Source of the DNA: Oscillospiraceae bacterium
GTDB lineage: Bacteria > Bacillota > Clostridia > Oscillospirales > Oscillospiraceae
Length of the DNA: 64,000 nucleotides
Direction of reading: 5' to 3'
Assembly (NCBI GenBank): GCA_022795735.1
Contig: JAAWHG010000001.1
Coordinates: 62,001 to 126,000, forward strand
In this document: piece by piece, positions 42,682 through 52,954 of the stretch
Layout of the letters: every line of letters starts with the position of its first letter
Numbering within the stretch: the first letter of the stretch is position 1
The notes under the pieces: generated by a model
Told to the model about the DNA's origin: nothing
Databases searched by the model: none
The model's input: the letters and a program-made list of their open reading frames with translations, nothing else
Translations under genes and position numbers: made by a program

Positions 42682-44748
42682 TTACAGCTTAAACTTTGCC
42701 ATTAACTTTTTGAGAATCTGCGCCTGGCTGTCGAGCTCTTCGCTTGCGGCGGCGCTTTCCTCGGCGGTCGCCGAGTTGGTCTGCACAACTTCGGAAATCT
42801 GATCGATTCCGTTTGAAACCTCCGCGATAGCCGCAGCTTGAGATGCCGAAATTTCAGAAATCTTGCGCACAGCGTTGGCGGTGTCCGCCGACATGGCAAC
42901 AATCTGTTCCAGAGAAGCGGCGGTCTCTTCGGCAATCTCCGCGCCGTTGTGCACCGCCTTGACCGACTTCTGAATCAGCTTTGCCGTACTCTGCGAAGCG
43001 TCCTGACTCTTGTTTGCAAGATTGCGCACCTCATCAGCCACCACCGCGAAGCCCTTACCCGCAATCCCGGCCCGGGCAGCCTCCACTGCAGCGTTGAGCG
43101 CAAGAATGTTGGTCTGGAAAGCGATGTCCTCAATGGTTTTAATAATTTCCGCAATCTCGTTGGAACTTTCCTCTATTTCGGTCATAGCCTCTATCATCCG
43201 GCCCATCTGCTCCTTGCCGGCCTCAAGCTCACGAGCGGTGTCCATCGCGTGTTGGTCGGCCTCAAGGGAGCGCTCCGCACTTTCGCTGATCTGGTTCGAA
43301 ATGATGTTCACGCTGTTGGAAAGCGCATCAACGGTAGAGGCCTGCTCGGTGGAGCCTTGGGCCAGCCGCTGCGCACCGCCGGAAACCTGATTTGCGCCGG
43401 AAGACACTTGCTCGGAGGCACTATTGATGTTGCTGAGCAAATTCTCCAAGTTCTCTTGGATCATGTCCAGGCTCTCCTGAAGAACCGCGAAATCGCCAAT
43501 GTAAAGGTGGTTGTTCTTCCGGACGTCCACGGTCAGGTCGCCTTTTGCGATGGACCCAAGCACACGGTTGATGTCGCTGATGGTAGCCTCCAGCGTATCG
43601 GTCAGACTGATGGTGGAGGTGGCAATTTTGCCCACCTCGTCGTTTCGTGTCCGGTATTTGTCCAGATATTCGTCGTGGGCTAGCTGAAGCTTGCCCAGAC
43701 GGCGGATAGAATACTCCAGAGTCAGGAGGCTCGTACCCACATTGCGGAGTTGGAGCATACTGACGAAAACAATGAGACCCGCCATCAGCACAAACACAAA
43801 TGCTGTAATCACCCGGACCATACGGACGTCAGAGAAAATCTCATTGGAGCTGCCCTCAACCATGAAAGCCCAACCCCTGGTGGAGAGGTTCGTATAGATG
43901 GAGAAAACGCCGTCGGAGCTCTCATGCGAACCAGACGCGCCGCCCTCTTTGATCTGCTCCATCACCCATTGGCAATTCTCGGTTTTCGCCTCCGTGTTAA
44001 GCAGGCTGGCGTTATGATGGTAGAGGTAGACGCCGTTATTGGCGTTCAGCAGCGTATAGGTAGCGCTGGGTAAGCCCTCCAGAGGCAGATCACTGATTAC
44101 GTCCATAATTTGATCTGCATACACCGCCGCGCCCACATAGCCGATACACATATCCGCATCGTCGAAGAGCGGATAATACATAGAAATGACCATGTTGCCG
44201 GTGGCAGGAGACTCCATGATCCCCACATTGGTGATACTGTGGGTCTTCATCATGGTATTCTGAAATTCCATCAGCCGCTGGCCCGTACGGGTGGGCTTTC
44301 CAACGACCGACTCGGTGATATGGGTGAGGGGGACTGTATTGGTGTCGGCGATGTACAAGCCCTCAAAGATGGGCTTGGCAGCTGCTGATTCCAGCGTGTA
44401 CTGCTGGGCAATCGCCAAAGCAACCGGGTTGTTCTTGTTGGTGAGAACGTTTCTGACCGCATTGCCCAGAGAGAAAGATTTTAGATAGTCCTCTGCGTCA
44501 GAGACATAATTTTCTATAATCAGAGCACGAGCCTTTGCCGCGTCAATCATCTGGTTAGAGATGTTGGTGCGAATCATATTGGCGGTGAAGACGGAGGTCA
44601 TAATCCAAAGGGCGATCATACCCAAAAAGGTGATGAGCGCTATGTATACGCCAATTTTAGTGGCGAGATGTTGGCTTCTGGAAGCGGTCTTCTTAAAAAC
44701 AGAAAAGCCGCCTTTTTCGCGACCCTTTTTTGCTTCGCGCTTGTTCAT
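42682..44748 (-). CDS. Methyl-accepting chemotaxis protein
   Basis: The 688-residue protein has a membrane span near residues 28-50, an extracytoplasmic Cache-type sensor of about 260 residues, a second span near 312-334, a HAMP region and a long signalling coiled coil. The hairpin tip ([30 protein letters not shown]) lies near residue 550. It senses small ligands and controls CheA. No che or flagellar genes are nearby, so it must act with machinery elsewhere. The ATG at 44748 has GGAGGA before it; the longer frame upstream is weaker. Confidence 0.94.
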   Translation of the reverse strand: MNKREAKKGREKGGFSVFKKTASRSQHLATKIGVYIALITFLGMIALWIMTSVFTANMIRTNISNQMIDAAKARALIIENYVSDAEDYLKSFSLGNAVRNVLTNKNNPVALAIAQQYTLESAAAKPIFEGLYIADTNTVPLTHITESVVGKPTRTGQRLMEFQNTMMKTHSITNVGIMESPATGNMVISMYYPLFDDADMCIGYVGAAVYADQIMDVISDLPLEGLPSATYTLLNANNGVYLYHHNASLLNTEAKTENCQWVMEQIKEGGASGSHESSDGVFSIYTNLSTRGWAFMVEGSSNEIFSDVRMVRVITAFVFVLMAGLIVFVSMLQLRNVGTSLLTLEYSIRRLGKLQLAHDEYLDKYRTRNDEVGKIATSTISLTDTLEATISDINRVLGSIAKGDLTVDVRKNNHLYIGDFAVLQESLDMIQENLENLLSNINSASEQVSSGANQVSGGAQRLAQGSTEQASTVDALSNSVNIISNQISESAERSLEADQHAMDTARELEAGKEQMGRMIEAMTEIEESSNEIAEIIKTIEDIAFQTNILALNAAVEAARAGIAGKGFAVVADEVRNLANKSQDASQSTAKLIQKSVKAVHNGAEIAEETAASLEQIVAMSADTANAVRKISEISASQAAAIAEVSNGIDQISEVVQTNSATAEESAAASEELDSQAQILKKLMAKFKL

Positions 44749-44857
44749 AAGATGTCCTCCATTCTCTTTCTTCTTCATGATTATATGGAAATTCTATCAT
44801 GATTCAAGGGAAAAGTCAACATGGATACAGCACAATTGCCAAGCTTGAAAACGGCAG

Positions 44858-44920
44858 AATCAGGAATTCGGAATGAGGAACGCTTGACGCGGCATCGTTC
44901 CCTATTCCGGATTCCTGATT
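44858..44920. terminator. Long near-perfect hairpin after rnc
   Basis: The 25-nt arms 44858-44882 and 44896-44920 pair with two mismatches across a 13-nt loop, directly after the rnc stop codon. No strong U tract follows on the minus strand. It separates rnc from the chemoreceptor gene and marks the edge of the accessory block. Confidence 0.65.
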
Positions 44921-44924
44921 TCTC

Positions 44925-45611
44925 TCATCGTTCGCCGGGGAAAAGCCGGTCGATGGCAGCCTCAGCGGCAGCCTGTTCGGCGCGTTTCTTACTGGTTCCA
45001 CTGCCCGCGCCGACCGTCTCGCCGTTCAAACTGACCTCCACCCGGAAGGTCTTGTCGTGGTCCGGCCCCGACTCCTCCAGCAGCGTATAGGTCAGGCACT
45101 GGTTTTTCTTCCGCTGCACCAGCTCCTGAAGCGCCGTCTTAAAATCAGCGTTTCCGCCCCTTTCCCCCGGCGCGCTCGCCAAAATCAGCCGCTGCACGAT
45201 TCCGCGCGCCGCCTGGAAGCCGCCGTCCAGATAAGAGGCCGCGATAACAGACTCCACCGCATCGGCATTGATGCTGCTGCGGCTTCGTCCGCCCCCTTGC
45301 TCCTCGCCCCGGCCTAGCAGAAGATATTCCCCCAGTCCCAGCCGTTCGGCCGCCCGGGCCAAATTGGTCTCACAGACCAGCTCGGCCCGCATCCGGGTCA
45401 AATCGCCCTCCGGATGGTCGGGGTACTGGCGGTACAGCTGTTCCGCCACCAAAAATCCCAGGATGGAGTCCCCCAGAAATTCCAGACGTTCGTTGCTGGT
45501 AAGGCTGTTCTTCCACTTCTCGTTGGCATACGAACTGTGGGTGAGGGCGCGCTCCAGCAATGACTTGTCCCGAAACTGGTAGCCAATGTTCCCTTCCAAC
45601 TCACTCAACAT
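44925..45611 (-). CDS. rnc: Ribonuclease III
   Basis: The 228-residue protein has the RNase III signature ERLEFLGDSILGF near residues 42-54 and a second acidic site (DAVESVIAASYLDGG). A C-terminal double-stranded RNA-binding domain follows (FKTALQELVQRKKNQCLTY, GSGTSKKRAEQAAAEAA). It processes rRNA precursors and structured mRNAs. The start overlaps the plsX stop by 11 nt, with AAAGGAG inside plsX. The usual downstream neighbour smc is displaced by the accessory block. Confidence 0.96.
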   Translation of the reverse strand: MLSELEGNIGYQFRDKSLLERALTHSSYANEKWKNSLTSNERLEFLGDSILGFLVAEQLYRQYPDHPEGDLTRMRAELVCETNLARAAERLGLGEYLLLGRGEEQGGGRSRSSINADAVESVIAASYLDGGFQAARGIVQRLILASAPGERGGNADFKTALQELVQRKKNQCLTYTLLEESGPDHDKTFRVEVSLNGETVGAGSGTSKKRAEQAAAEAAIDRLFPGER

Positions 45612-46638
45612 TTGACTGCTCCTTTGTAATGCTCATTTGATTAATTTGATCCCGAATGGTTCCGGACAGGTCGTGTTGCACCGCGTCTATCGCTTGACGT
45701 ACCGCGTGGAAGACAGCCAGATCGTCGGAGGAGCCATGTGCCTTGATGACCGGCTTGGAGATGCCCAGCAGCGGGGTCCCGCCCACCGTGCGGTAGTCGC
45801 TCATGGCTTTCAACTCCTCCAGCCCGGATTTACAAAACACAGCCCCCAGCTTGGTCAGCAAGTTTTTGGTAAAAATCTTTTTCAGCTGCTGTGACATGAA
45901 CTGGGCGGTTCCCTCGATGCTTTTCAGCAGCACATTTCCGGAAAACCCGTCGCTGACCACCACATCTGCTCCGCCAAGGGGGACGGCACGCGCTTCAATA
46001 TTGCCGGTGAAGTGAATCAATCCGGTCCGGTCCAGCTCCTGCAAAAGCCCATAGGCCGCCCTCTGTACAGGCGTCCCTTTGTTGTCCTCGTCGCCGATGT
46101 TGAGCAGCCCCACCCTTGGATTGGCAATGCCCAGGCTGCTCTTGGCAAAAAGAGAACCCATACAGGCGAACTGCGCCAAAAATTCAGGCTTGCATTCGAC
46201 GGTCGCCCCGCTGTCAATCAGGACGCAGCGCCCCTCCGCAGTGGGAATCACCGGGGCCAGCGCGGCGCGGCGGATACCGGGGATGCGCTTGACAATCAGC
46301 GACGACGCACTCAGCAGCGCGCCGGTGCTGCCGGCTGAAATGAACGCGTCTCCGCTTTTTGCCGCCAGCATTTGCAGCCCCACCACCATGGAAGAGTCCC
46401 GCCGCCTGCGAATCACCGTAGAAGGGTCGTCGTGCATATCCACCACGTCTTCGGCGTTGGCCACCTCCATACCTTTGGGAAGCGTCGCAATATTCAACCG
46501 TTTCAGGGCCTCCAGAATCTCCGCGCCCCGTCCCACCAGAACCAACTCGGCGGCAAACTCATTTGCGGCCCGCACCGCCCCCAGGATAATGGCGTCCGGC
46601 GCGTTGTCGCCGCCCATGGCGTCCAGAATAATCCTCAT
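45601..46638 (-). CDS. plsX: Phosphate acyltransferase PlsX
   Basis: The 345-residue protein begins MRIILDAMGGDNAPDAI and contains SAGSTGALLSAS, RAALAPVIPT, GNVLLKSIEGT and GGTPLLGISKPVIKAHGSS, all typical of PlsX. It makes acyl-phosphate from acyl-ACP for phospholipid synthesis. The acpP gene that often sits between plsX and rnc is absent; instead plsX and rnc overlap by 11 nt. Confidence 0.96.
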   Translation of the reverse strand: MRIILDAMGGDNAPDAIILGAVRAANEFAAELVLVGRGAEILEALKRLNIATLPKGMEVANAEDVVDMHDDPSTVIRRRRDSSMVVGLQMLAAKSGDAFISAGSTGALLSASSLIVKRIPGIRRAALAPVIPTAEGRCVLIDSGATVECKPEFLAQFACMGSLFAKSSLGIANPRVGLLNIGDEDNKGTPVQRAAYGLLQELDRTGLIHFTGNIEARAVPLGGADVVVSDGFSGNVLLKSIEGTAQFMSQQLKKIFTKNLLTKLGAVFCKSGLEELKAMSDYRTVGGTPLLGISKPVIKAHGSSDDLAVFHAVRQAIDAVQHDLSGTIRDQINQMSITKEQSNVE

Positions 46639-46664
46639 CGCACGCCCTCCTCTCTCTTCTCTTC

Positions 46665-47981
46665 TTATTCCGTATCCAACGTTGGCAGCAGCCCGTCTAT
46701 CGCGGCAAGGGCTCGTTGGGCCAGCGCCAGGTTTTTATTCGCTTTTCCCTTTACCCGGTAGCCCAAAGGGGGCAGAATGCCATAATTTATATTCATCGGC
46801 TGGAAGGACCCGGCGGCGCTGCCCCGGCTGACATAATATCCAAGCGCGCCAATGGCGGTCTCCTGTGGGAAATGGGGCTCGGCCAGCCCCTTTACCTTTG
46901 CGGCCATCGCCACGGCGCTGAGAAAGCCCGAGGCGGTGGACTCTACATAGCCTTCCACACCGGTCAGCTGTCCCGCAAAGGCTGTCAGCGGGTCGCGGCG
47001 GCTGGCGTAATACCGGTCCAGCAGCTGAGGCGAATTGAGAAAAGTATTGCGGTGCATGACGCCATAGCGCAGAAATTCGGCCTGTTTCAGTGCTGGAATC
47101 ATGGAAAAAACCCGCTTCTGCTCCGGAAATTTCAGATGGGTTTGAAATCCCACCAGGTTGTAAACACTGCCCTCGGCGTTGTCCTTGCGGAGCTGAACGA
47201 CAGCGTAGGGCTCCTTCCCGGTCTTGGGGTCTTTCAGTCCCACCGGCTTGAGAGGACCGTAGCGGAGGGTATCCTCTCCCCTTCTCGCCATCACTTCCAC
47301 CGGCATACAGCCCTCGAAGACAAACTTGTCCTCAAAGCCGTGGACCGGGGCTTCCTCCGCCGTGCGGAGGGCAGCTGCAAAGGCGGTGTACTGCGCCTTG
47401 TCCATCGCGCAGTTGATGTAGTCGGCGGAGCCCCGGTCATAGCGAGAGGCAAACCATGCCTCCGCCATGTCAATGGAGGCCGCGTCGATCAGCGGCGCGG
47501 CCGCGTCGAAAAAGCTCAGGTATTCAGAACCGCCAAAGTAGCTGCGGATTGCCTCACTCAGCGCTTCGGAGGTCAAGGGACCGGTCGCCACAATAACCGG
47601 TCCCTCCGGCACCTCAACCGCTTCCTTGGAAATCACCTCAATCAACGGACAGCTGCGGATTCGCTCGGTCACCAGCCCGGAAAAACGCGCCCGGTCCACC
47701 GCCAGCGCGCCGCCGGCCTCCACTCGGGTCTTTTCCGCGCAGGCCATCAGAAGACTGCCGCAGCGGCGAAGCTCTTCTTTCAGCAGTCCCACCGCGTTTT
47801 CCAGCCGGTCGCCCCGCAAAGAATTGGAGCATACCAACTCAGCAAAGTCTGCGCTGTGGTGGGCGGGACTCATTTTCTCCGGCTTCATCTCCCACAGCTC
47901 AACCGGGACACCCCGTTTTGCAAGCTGCCACGCGGCCTCGCTTCCGGCCAAACCCGCGCCAATCACCTTGACCGGTCTCAT
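46665..47981 (-). CDS. trmFO: Folate-dependent tRNA (uracil-54-C5) methyltransferase TrmFO
   Basis: The 438-residue flavoprotein has the FAD motif VIGAGLAGSEAAWQLA, followed by WEMKP and HHSADFAELVCSNSLRGD. Its C-terminal region holds the family pattern GVEGYVESTASGFL and NINYGILPP. It forms m5U54 in tRNA using methylene-tetrahydrofolate. Its start overlaps the topA stop by 4 nt. Confidence 0.96.
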   Translation of the reverse strand: MRPVKVIGAGLAGSEAAWQLAKRGVPVELWEMKPEKMSPAHHSADFAELVCSNSLRGDRLENAVGLLKEELRRCGSLLMACAEKTRVEAGGALAVDRARFSGLVTERIRSCPLIEVISKEAVEVPEGPVIVATGPLTSEALSEAIRSYFGGSEYLSFFDAAAPLIDAASIDMAEAWFASRYDRGSADYINCAMDKAQYTAFAAALRTAEEAPVHGFEDKFVFEGCMPVEVMARRGEDTLRYGPLKPVGLKDPKTGKEPYAVVQLRKDNAEGSVYNLVGFQTHLKFPEQKRVFSMIPALKQAEFLRYGVMHRNTFLNSPQLLDRYYASRRDPLTAFAGQLTGVEGYVESTASGFLSAVAMAAKVKGLAEPHFPQETAIGALGYYVSRGSAAGSFQPMNINYGILPPLGYRVKGKANKNLALAQRALAAIDGLLPTLDTE

Positions 47982-50239
47982 GTGGATTCCTCCGCCTGCT
48001 TCTTGGACATAGTCTTTGTTTTGGATTTGGACGCCGTCTTAGATGCGGTCTTTGCCGTCTTCCCGGCGCTCTTTGTCTTGGGCGTCTTCTCATCCTCCGC
48101 CCCGGCTGAGGCGTCCTCTTCCTTCTTGGCTGTTTTGCGGTAACCGCGCTTTTCCTCGGGCAGGAAGTTGGAACAGGCTTCGTTGATACAAAACGGCTTC
48201 ATATGCCCCTTGCCCGACTTCTTAAACATGGTCTGTCCGCACTCGGGACAATCAAACTCGGTTGGCACATCCCATGACATGAAGCCGCAGGCCGCGCCGC
48301 CCTCACAGGCGTAATAGGCGTAACCCTTCTTGGACTTGCGCTTGAGCATTCCGCCGCCGCACTTGGGGCAGCGGCCTGGCATGTGCTCGACAATGGGCTT
48401 GGTGTTCTTGCAGTCCGGATAGCCGGGGCAGGCCAGAAAACGGCCAAAGCGGCCCGCCTTGATGACCATCTTCTTTCCACACAGTTCGCAGACTTCGTCC
48501 GTCTCCTCATCGGGAACCTTTAACCGAACGTCCTTTAACGCCTCTTCGGCGGAGCTCAGCTCCTTTTGAAAGCCGTCATAGAAGTCAGACAGCACCTGCT
48601 TCCAGGGCAGCTTCCCCTCCTCTACCTGATCCAGGCGTTCCTCCATGCCAGCGGTGAACTCCACGTCCACAATATCCTGGAAACGGTCCATCATCAAGCC
48701 GTTGACTACCTCGCCCAGGGGGGTTGGGGTCAGCCGCTTGTCCTTTTTGAGCACATATTCCCGGTCCTCAATGGTTGAAATGATGGCGGCATAGGTAGAG
48801 GGACGGCCCACTCCCTTTTCCTCCATCGCCCGGACCAACGTGGCCTCGGTATAACGGGCGGGCGGCTTTGTAAAGTGCTGCTCCTGCACCGTTTCGGTCC
48901 GTTCTAAGGGCTCGCCCTCCTGGAGGTCGGGCAGCGGGGACTGTTTTTCTTCGGCCTCGTCATCCTTCCCCTCCTCATAAACCGCCGTAAAGCCGGCGAA
49001 GCGGAGACTCTGGTGATTGGCGCGAAAAATATGGTTTCCGCAGGCCACCTCAATACCGGTAACGTCGTAGACGGCATTGGCCATCTGACAGGCGACAAAA
49101 CGATCCCATATCAACTTGTAGAGCTTGAATTGGTCCTGACTCAGATCATTTTTGATCCGCTCCGGGGTGAGCAAAACGTTGCTGGGCCGGATGGCCTCAT
49201 GGGCGTCCTGCGCGGCGTTCTTAGTCTTGTAGACACGTTCACCGGCGTAAAATTCCGCCCCGTGCCGCTGCCGGATAAAATCCCGGACCGCCCCCAAGGC
49301 GTCCTCCGACAGACGGGTGGAGTCGGTACGCATATACGTGATAAGGCCCAGCGTTCCCTCGCCGCTGACCTCCACGCCTTCGTAGAGCTGCTGGGCGATG
49401 GCCATAGTACGCTTAGGCGTCATATTGAGCTTGCGCGACGCCTCCTGCTGAAGGGTCGATGTGATAAAGGGCGGAGCCGGCGAACGCTTTTTCTCGCCGC
49501 GCTTGACGCTGGTGACCGACCAGGTCAAGCCCTCCATTGCGCTCAAAATTTCCGCCACTTCCGCCTCGCTGTTCAGCTCCCTCTTTTTGGGGTCGCCGTA
49601 AAAGTGCGCGGTAAAGCTGCCTAGGCGGCCAATCCGCTCCAGCCCCACATCCAGCGACCAATACTCCTGGGGCTGAAAGGCGCGAATCTCATTTTCCCTA
49701 TCCACCACCAGCCGGGTCGCCACCGACTGCACCCGCCCGGCCGAAAGGCCCCGGCGGACCTTTTTCCACAGCAGCGGGCTGAGCTGATAGCCGACAATCC
49801 GGTCCAGAATGCGCCGGGCCTGCTGGGCGTCCACCAAATCATAGTCGATCCCCCGCGGCTCCTGAATGGATTTGACCACCACATTTTTTGTAATCTCGTT
49901 GAAGGTAACCCGGAAGGTTTTGTCGTCAGGAATCCCCAGCAGTTCTTTCAAATGCCAAGAAATGGCCTCTCCCTCGCGGTCGGGGTCGGTCGCGAGATAG
50001 ACGCGGTCGCTGTCTTTGGCGGCCTTTTTTAGGTCGGTAATGACGGTTTCCTTCCCCTTCATGGGGATGTAATGGGGTTCAAAGTTATTTTCAAAATCGA
50101 CGCCCATGGTGCTCTTGGGCAGGTCCCGCAGGTGTCCCATGCAGGCTTTGACCTCATAGCCTGTTCCCAGGTATTTTCCAATGGTCTTGGCCTTGGAGGG
50201 GGATTCCACGATCACCAGGTTCGTCTGTTGCTTGGACAT
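47978..50239 (-). CDS. topA: DNA topoisomerase I
   Basis: The 753-residue protein has a Toprim domain (VIVESPSKAKTIGKYLG, ATDPDREGEAISWHL), the active Tyr in GLITYMRTDSTRLS near residue 301 and three C-terminal Cys4 zinc modules (CELCGKKM..., CPKCGGGM..., CPECGQTM...). The extreme C-terminus is Lys/Thr/Ser-rich, typical of a nonspecific DNA-binding tail. It relaxes negative supercoils. The ATG at 50239 is chosen because GTAGGAGGA lies just before it; an upstream in-frame extension lacks a ribosome site. Confidence 0.97.
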   Translation of the reverse strand: MSKQQTNLVIVESPSKAKTIGKYLGTGYEVKACMGHLRDLPKSTMGVDFENNFEPHYIPMKGKETVITDLKKAAKDSDRVYLATDPDREGEAISWHLKELLGIPDDKTFRVTFNEITKNVVVKSIQEPRGIDYDLVDAQQARRILDRIVGYQLSPLLWKKVRRGLSAGRVQSVATRLVVDRENEIRAFQPQEYWSLDVGLERIGRLGSFTAHFYGDPKKRELNSEAEVAEILSAMEGLTWSVTSVKRGEKKRSPAPPFITSTLQQEASRKLNMTPKRTMAIAQQLYEGVEVSGEGTLGLITYMRTDSTRLSEDALGAVRDFIRQRHGAEFYAGERVYKTKNAAQDAHEAIRPSNVLLTPERIKNDLSQDQFKLYKLIWDRFVACQMANAVYDVTGIEVACGNHIFRANHQSLRFAGFTAVYEEGKDDEAEEKQSPLPDLQEGEPLERTETVQEQHFTKPPARYTEATLVRAMEEKGVGRPSTYAAIISTIEDREYVLKKDKRLTPTPLGEVVNGLMMDRFQDIVDVEFTAGMEERLDQVEEGKLPWKQVLSDFYDGFQKELSSAEEALKDVRLKVPDEETDEVCELCGKKMVIKAGRFGRFLACPGYPDCKNTKPIVEHMPGRCPKCGGGMLKRKSKKGYAYYACEGGAACGFMSWDVPTEFDCPECGQTMFKKSGKGHMKPFCINEACSNFLPEEKRGYRKTAKKEEDASAGAEDEKTPKTKSAGKTAKTASKTASKSKTKTMSKKQAEEST

Positions 50240-50273
50240 TGGGCTTCCTCCTACTATGAAACAGTTATGACCA

Positions 50274-51515
50274 CTATTTCTTTTTTCTCGCCAGCTCATA
50301 CCGGTTGCTCAAAAGCCGGACGACATATTTTTTAATTTCCAACATTGTCAGGGAAGCAAGTACCGCCCCAGGCCCCACGCCGCTGGCGTCGATCAGATCG
50401 TCCAAGAGGCGCGGCCCGTCCTGTAGAACGGTCAGGATTTTGCGCTCATCCTCCGAAAGACCGGGCAGGTCTTGTACGACAATATAATCCGGCTGCTCCG
50501 GAATGTCAACGGCTTTTTTGTCGAAACCTGGTTTCTCTTTGACGCTTTTATTCACCGGAACGCTTCTCTCCACCGGCGGCAGATTCCTGCGCATCTCGTC
50601 CGTCGAAAGGGTGATGGCCTGTCCGGCCCGAATCTTTCGAATCCGCTCTGGAAACAGCTGCTGATATTCACGCATAACATCCCAGCCGGACTCCACCAGC
50701 GCCGCGCCCTCCTTCAAGAGCTTATTACTGCCGGCACACGACTTGACGTTGGCGTTGCCCGGAACCGCGAAGACGTCCCTTCCCTGTTCGAGCGCGAAGT
50801 CGGTGGTAATCAGCGTCCCGCTCCTCACGGGGGCCTCCACGACGACGACCCCCAGGCTCAGACCGCTGATAATGCGGTTGCGCGCCGGAAAGGTATACTT
50901 GGTCGGCGTTGTTCCCGGCGGGTACTCGCTGATGACGCAGCCCCGCCGGACGGTATCCTCATAAATGTGCCGGTTGCAGGCCGGATAGACGATGTCTACG
51001 CCGCAGCCCAAAACGCCAATTACAGGACGCCCCGCCGACAGCGCGCCGGTCATGGCCATGCCGTCGCCGCCCTTCGCCATCCCCGACACCACAATACCGC
51101 CGCAGCACGCGATCTGGTAGCCCAGCCGTTTGGCCATGGAGAGGCCAAAAATACTTGACTCCCTCGAGCCAATCACCGCCACCAGCGGCTCGCTGTCCAC
51201 CGGCGGCAGATTTCCTCTGTAGTAGAGGACGGCGGGCGGGTCTGCAATATTGCGGAGCCGTTCGGGATAGACGGCGTCCTGCATCGTCAGGATACGAATA
51301 TCTCGTTCCGCGCAGTCCTCTATAATTCTGCGGGGGCCTTCCAGGTCTTTGTCCGCCAGGGCCGCGCACTCCTTCTCTGTCAGTTTGGCCAGCCGATACG
51401 CTTCCTGATTCGCCTGAAAAGCCGCCTGCGGCGCGGAAAAATATGTGAGTACCTTCTGCACGCCTCTCGGGCCAAGACCTTTGCGGGTGGACAGCCAGAG
51501 CCAATACTGCAACAT
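50274..51515 (-). CDS. dprA: DNA processing protein DprA
   Basis: The 413-residue protein has an N-terminal SAM-like region, the Rossmann-type DprA core (AVIGSRESSIFG, GGIVVSGMAKGGDGMA, GVLGCGVDIVYP, NRIISGLS, EQGRDVFAVPGN) and a C-terminal winged-helix (ILTVLQDGPRLLDDLIDASG). DprA protects incoming single-stranded DNA and loads RecA. The ATG at 51515 has AAAGGGTGAG upstream; the longer open frame starts inside trmH. With the ComEA-like protein it hints at some transformation capacity, though core competence genes are not in view. Confidence 0.95.
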   Translation of the reverse strand: MLQYWLWLSTRKGLGPRGVQKVLTYFSAPQAAFQANQEAYRLAKLTEKECAALADKDLEGPRRIIEDCAERDIRILTMQDAVYPERLRNIADPPAVLYYRGNLPPVDSEPLVAVIGSRESSIFGLSMAKRLGYQIACCGGIVVSGMAKGGDGMAMTGALSAGRPVIGVLGCGVDIVYPACNRHIYEDTVRRGCVISEYPPGTTPTKYTFPARNRIISGLSLGVVVVEAPVRSGTLITTDFALEQGRDVFAVPGNANVKSCAGSNKLLKEGAALVESGWDVMREYQQLFPERIRKIRAGQAITLSTDEMRRNLPPVERSVPVNKSVKEKPGFDKKAVDIPEQPDYIVVQDLPGLSEDERKILTVLQDGPRLLDDLIDASGVGPGAVLASLTMLEIKKYVVRLLSNRYELARKKK

Positions 51516-51538
51516 GCTTCTCACCCTTTCTTTTTCTG

Positions 51539-52300
51539 TCAATCTCGCGAGGCGCGCATCTGCCAAAGAATGATGGTGGCGGCAACCGCAGCGTTTAACG
51601 ATTCGCATCGGGGGTTCATGGGGATCACGAGCCGCCCGCTGGCGCGAGCCAAAAGCGTTGGCCCCACGCCTCGCCCCTCGCTGCCGATCACCACAGCCGC
51701 GTCGTTTAAACCCAACGTCCGCAGATCGGTGGCGTCCGCAGTCAACGCCGCGGCAAACAGCTCAATACCGTTTGCCGCGCAGTAACCGGCCGCCTCCTCT
51801 GCGCACGCGCGCTGCGGCACCGTCCGAAAAACCGCTCCCATAGAGGCGCGCACCACCTTGGGAGACCAGGGGTCGGCGCAGCCCTCGCAAAGCACCACCG
51901 GCGTCTCCAACGCATCGGCAGTACGAAGGATCGTGCCCAGATTACCTGGGTCCTGAATGCCGTCCAGTATCAGCGCGCCGTTTGGAAAGCAAAGCGGTGC
52001 GGCCTCCGGCAATGCGCAGGTGAACAGAACCCCCTGGGGCGACTTCATCAGCGAGACGCTTTCCATGACGTCGGGCGGGGTCCGTACCAGACGGACATGT
52101 TCCGGCAGAGGCGGGAGCGCCACGCCGTCCGACGCAATCACCGTCCGCAGCGGCGCGCCCCATCGAATGGCCTCGTCGAGCAACTTGATTCCATCGGCGG
52201 CATATACCCCATTCTCCCGGCGGCAGTCTCCCGAGCGCAGAAGCTGCTTGACACGCCGGAGCAGCGGGTTTTGCCGGCTTGTAATCCGTTCCTCGTTCAA
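51539..52300 (-). CDS. TrmH/SpoU family RNA 2-prime-O-methyltransferase
   Basis: The 253-residue protein has an N-terminal substrate-binding segment (ITSRQNPLLRRVKQLL) and the SPOUT core: LILDGIQDPGNLGTILRTAD, VVIGSEGRGVGP and IPMNPRCESLNAAVA. It methylates a ribose in rRNA or tRNA with S-adenosylmethionine. The exact target is not evident. It starts with TTG overlapping the trkA stop (TTGA), and no clear ribosome site precedes it, so translation is likely coupled. Confidence 0.93.
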   Translation of the reverse strand: MNEERITSRQNPLLRRVKQLLRSGDCRRENGVYAADGIKLLDEAIRWGAPLRTVIASDGVALPPLPEHVRLVRTPPDVMESVSLMKSPQGVLFTCALPEAAPLCFPNGALILDGIQDPGNLGTILRTADALETPVVLCEGCADPWSPKVVRASMGAVFRTVPQRACAEEAAGYCAANGIELFAAALTADATDLRTLGLNDAAVVIGSEGRGVGPTLLARASGRLVIPMNPRCESLNAAVAATIILWQMRASRD

Positions 52301-52944
52301 CTTGCTTGCAGCCGGGAAAGCTGCTCATTGGAACCCAGCACTATAGCGACGGTCCCAGGCCCCACCGGCTCTTCGGGACCGGGCTGAACGTTCAGCCTGT
52401 CCTCTTTTCGGAAAGCGAGTACCGTCACGCCGTATTTTGCCCGGATATTCAGCTCCCGGAGCGACTTTCCCACCCAATCGGCGGGAACCGAGAGCTCGGC
52501 AATACCATAGTCTGGTGAGAGCTCAATAAAGTCCAAAATACTGGAGCTGGTAAGATTCTGGGCCAGCTTGACCCCCATCTCGCGCTCGGGAATGACCACC
52601 CGGTCCGCCCCTACCCGCTCCAACGCCCGTTTATACCCCTCGTCGCTGGCCTTGCAGATTACCGCCGGGACGCCCAAATCCTTAAGGTTCAGGGTGACGA
52701 GAATGCTCGCGGCCAAATCGCTGCCAATGGACACAATGGCACAGTCGTAGTTTCCCACACCCAGGGCGCGCAAAACGTCCTCGTCGGTCGCGTCGCCGGT
52801 CACAGCATGGGTGACGCGATCGGCGATATGCTGAATGCAGTCGGTCCGCCTGTCTATAATCAGAACCTCGTTACCCAGCTCGTAGAGCCGGGTCGCCACA
52901 GCGGTCCCAAAGCGGCCCATTCCTATCACGACATAGGTTTTCAT
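52297..52944 (-). CDS. Potassium uptake regulatory subunit (TrkA/KtrA family)
   Basis: The 215-residue protein has an RCK-N Rossmann domain (VVIGMGRFGTAVATRLYELG, LIIDRRTD, GDATDEDVL) and an RCK-C ligand domain. It binds nucleotides and gates the adjacent TrkH/KtrB channel. The ATG at 52944 has AGGAG 8 to 9 nt before it; an upstream TTG is part of the leader. It lies 10 nt after trkH. Confidence 0.92.
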   Translation of the reverse strand: MKTYVVIGMGRFGTAVATRLYELGNEVLIIDRRTDCIQHIADRVTHAVTGDATDEDVLRALGVGNYDCAIVSIGSDLAASILVTLNLKDLGVPAVICKASDEGYKRALERVGADRVVIPEREMGVKLAQNLTSSSILDFIELSPDYGIAELSVPADWVGKSLRELNIRAKYGVTVLAFRKEDRLNVQPGPEEPVGPGTVAIVLGSNEQLSRLQAS

Positions 52945-52954
52945 TCCGTTTCTC

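Noticed and set aside
46716-48143. 475-codon plus-strand frame opposite trmFO
   Set aside because: Shadow of trmFO and the topA tail. No domain is recognisable.
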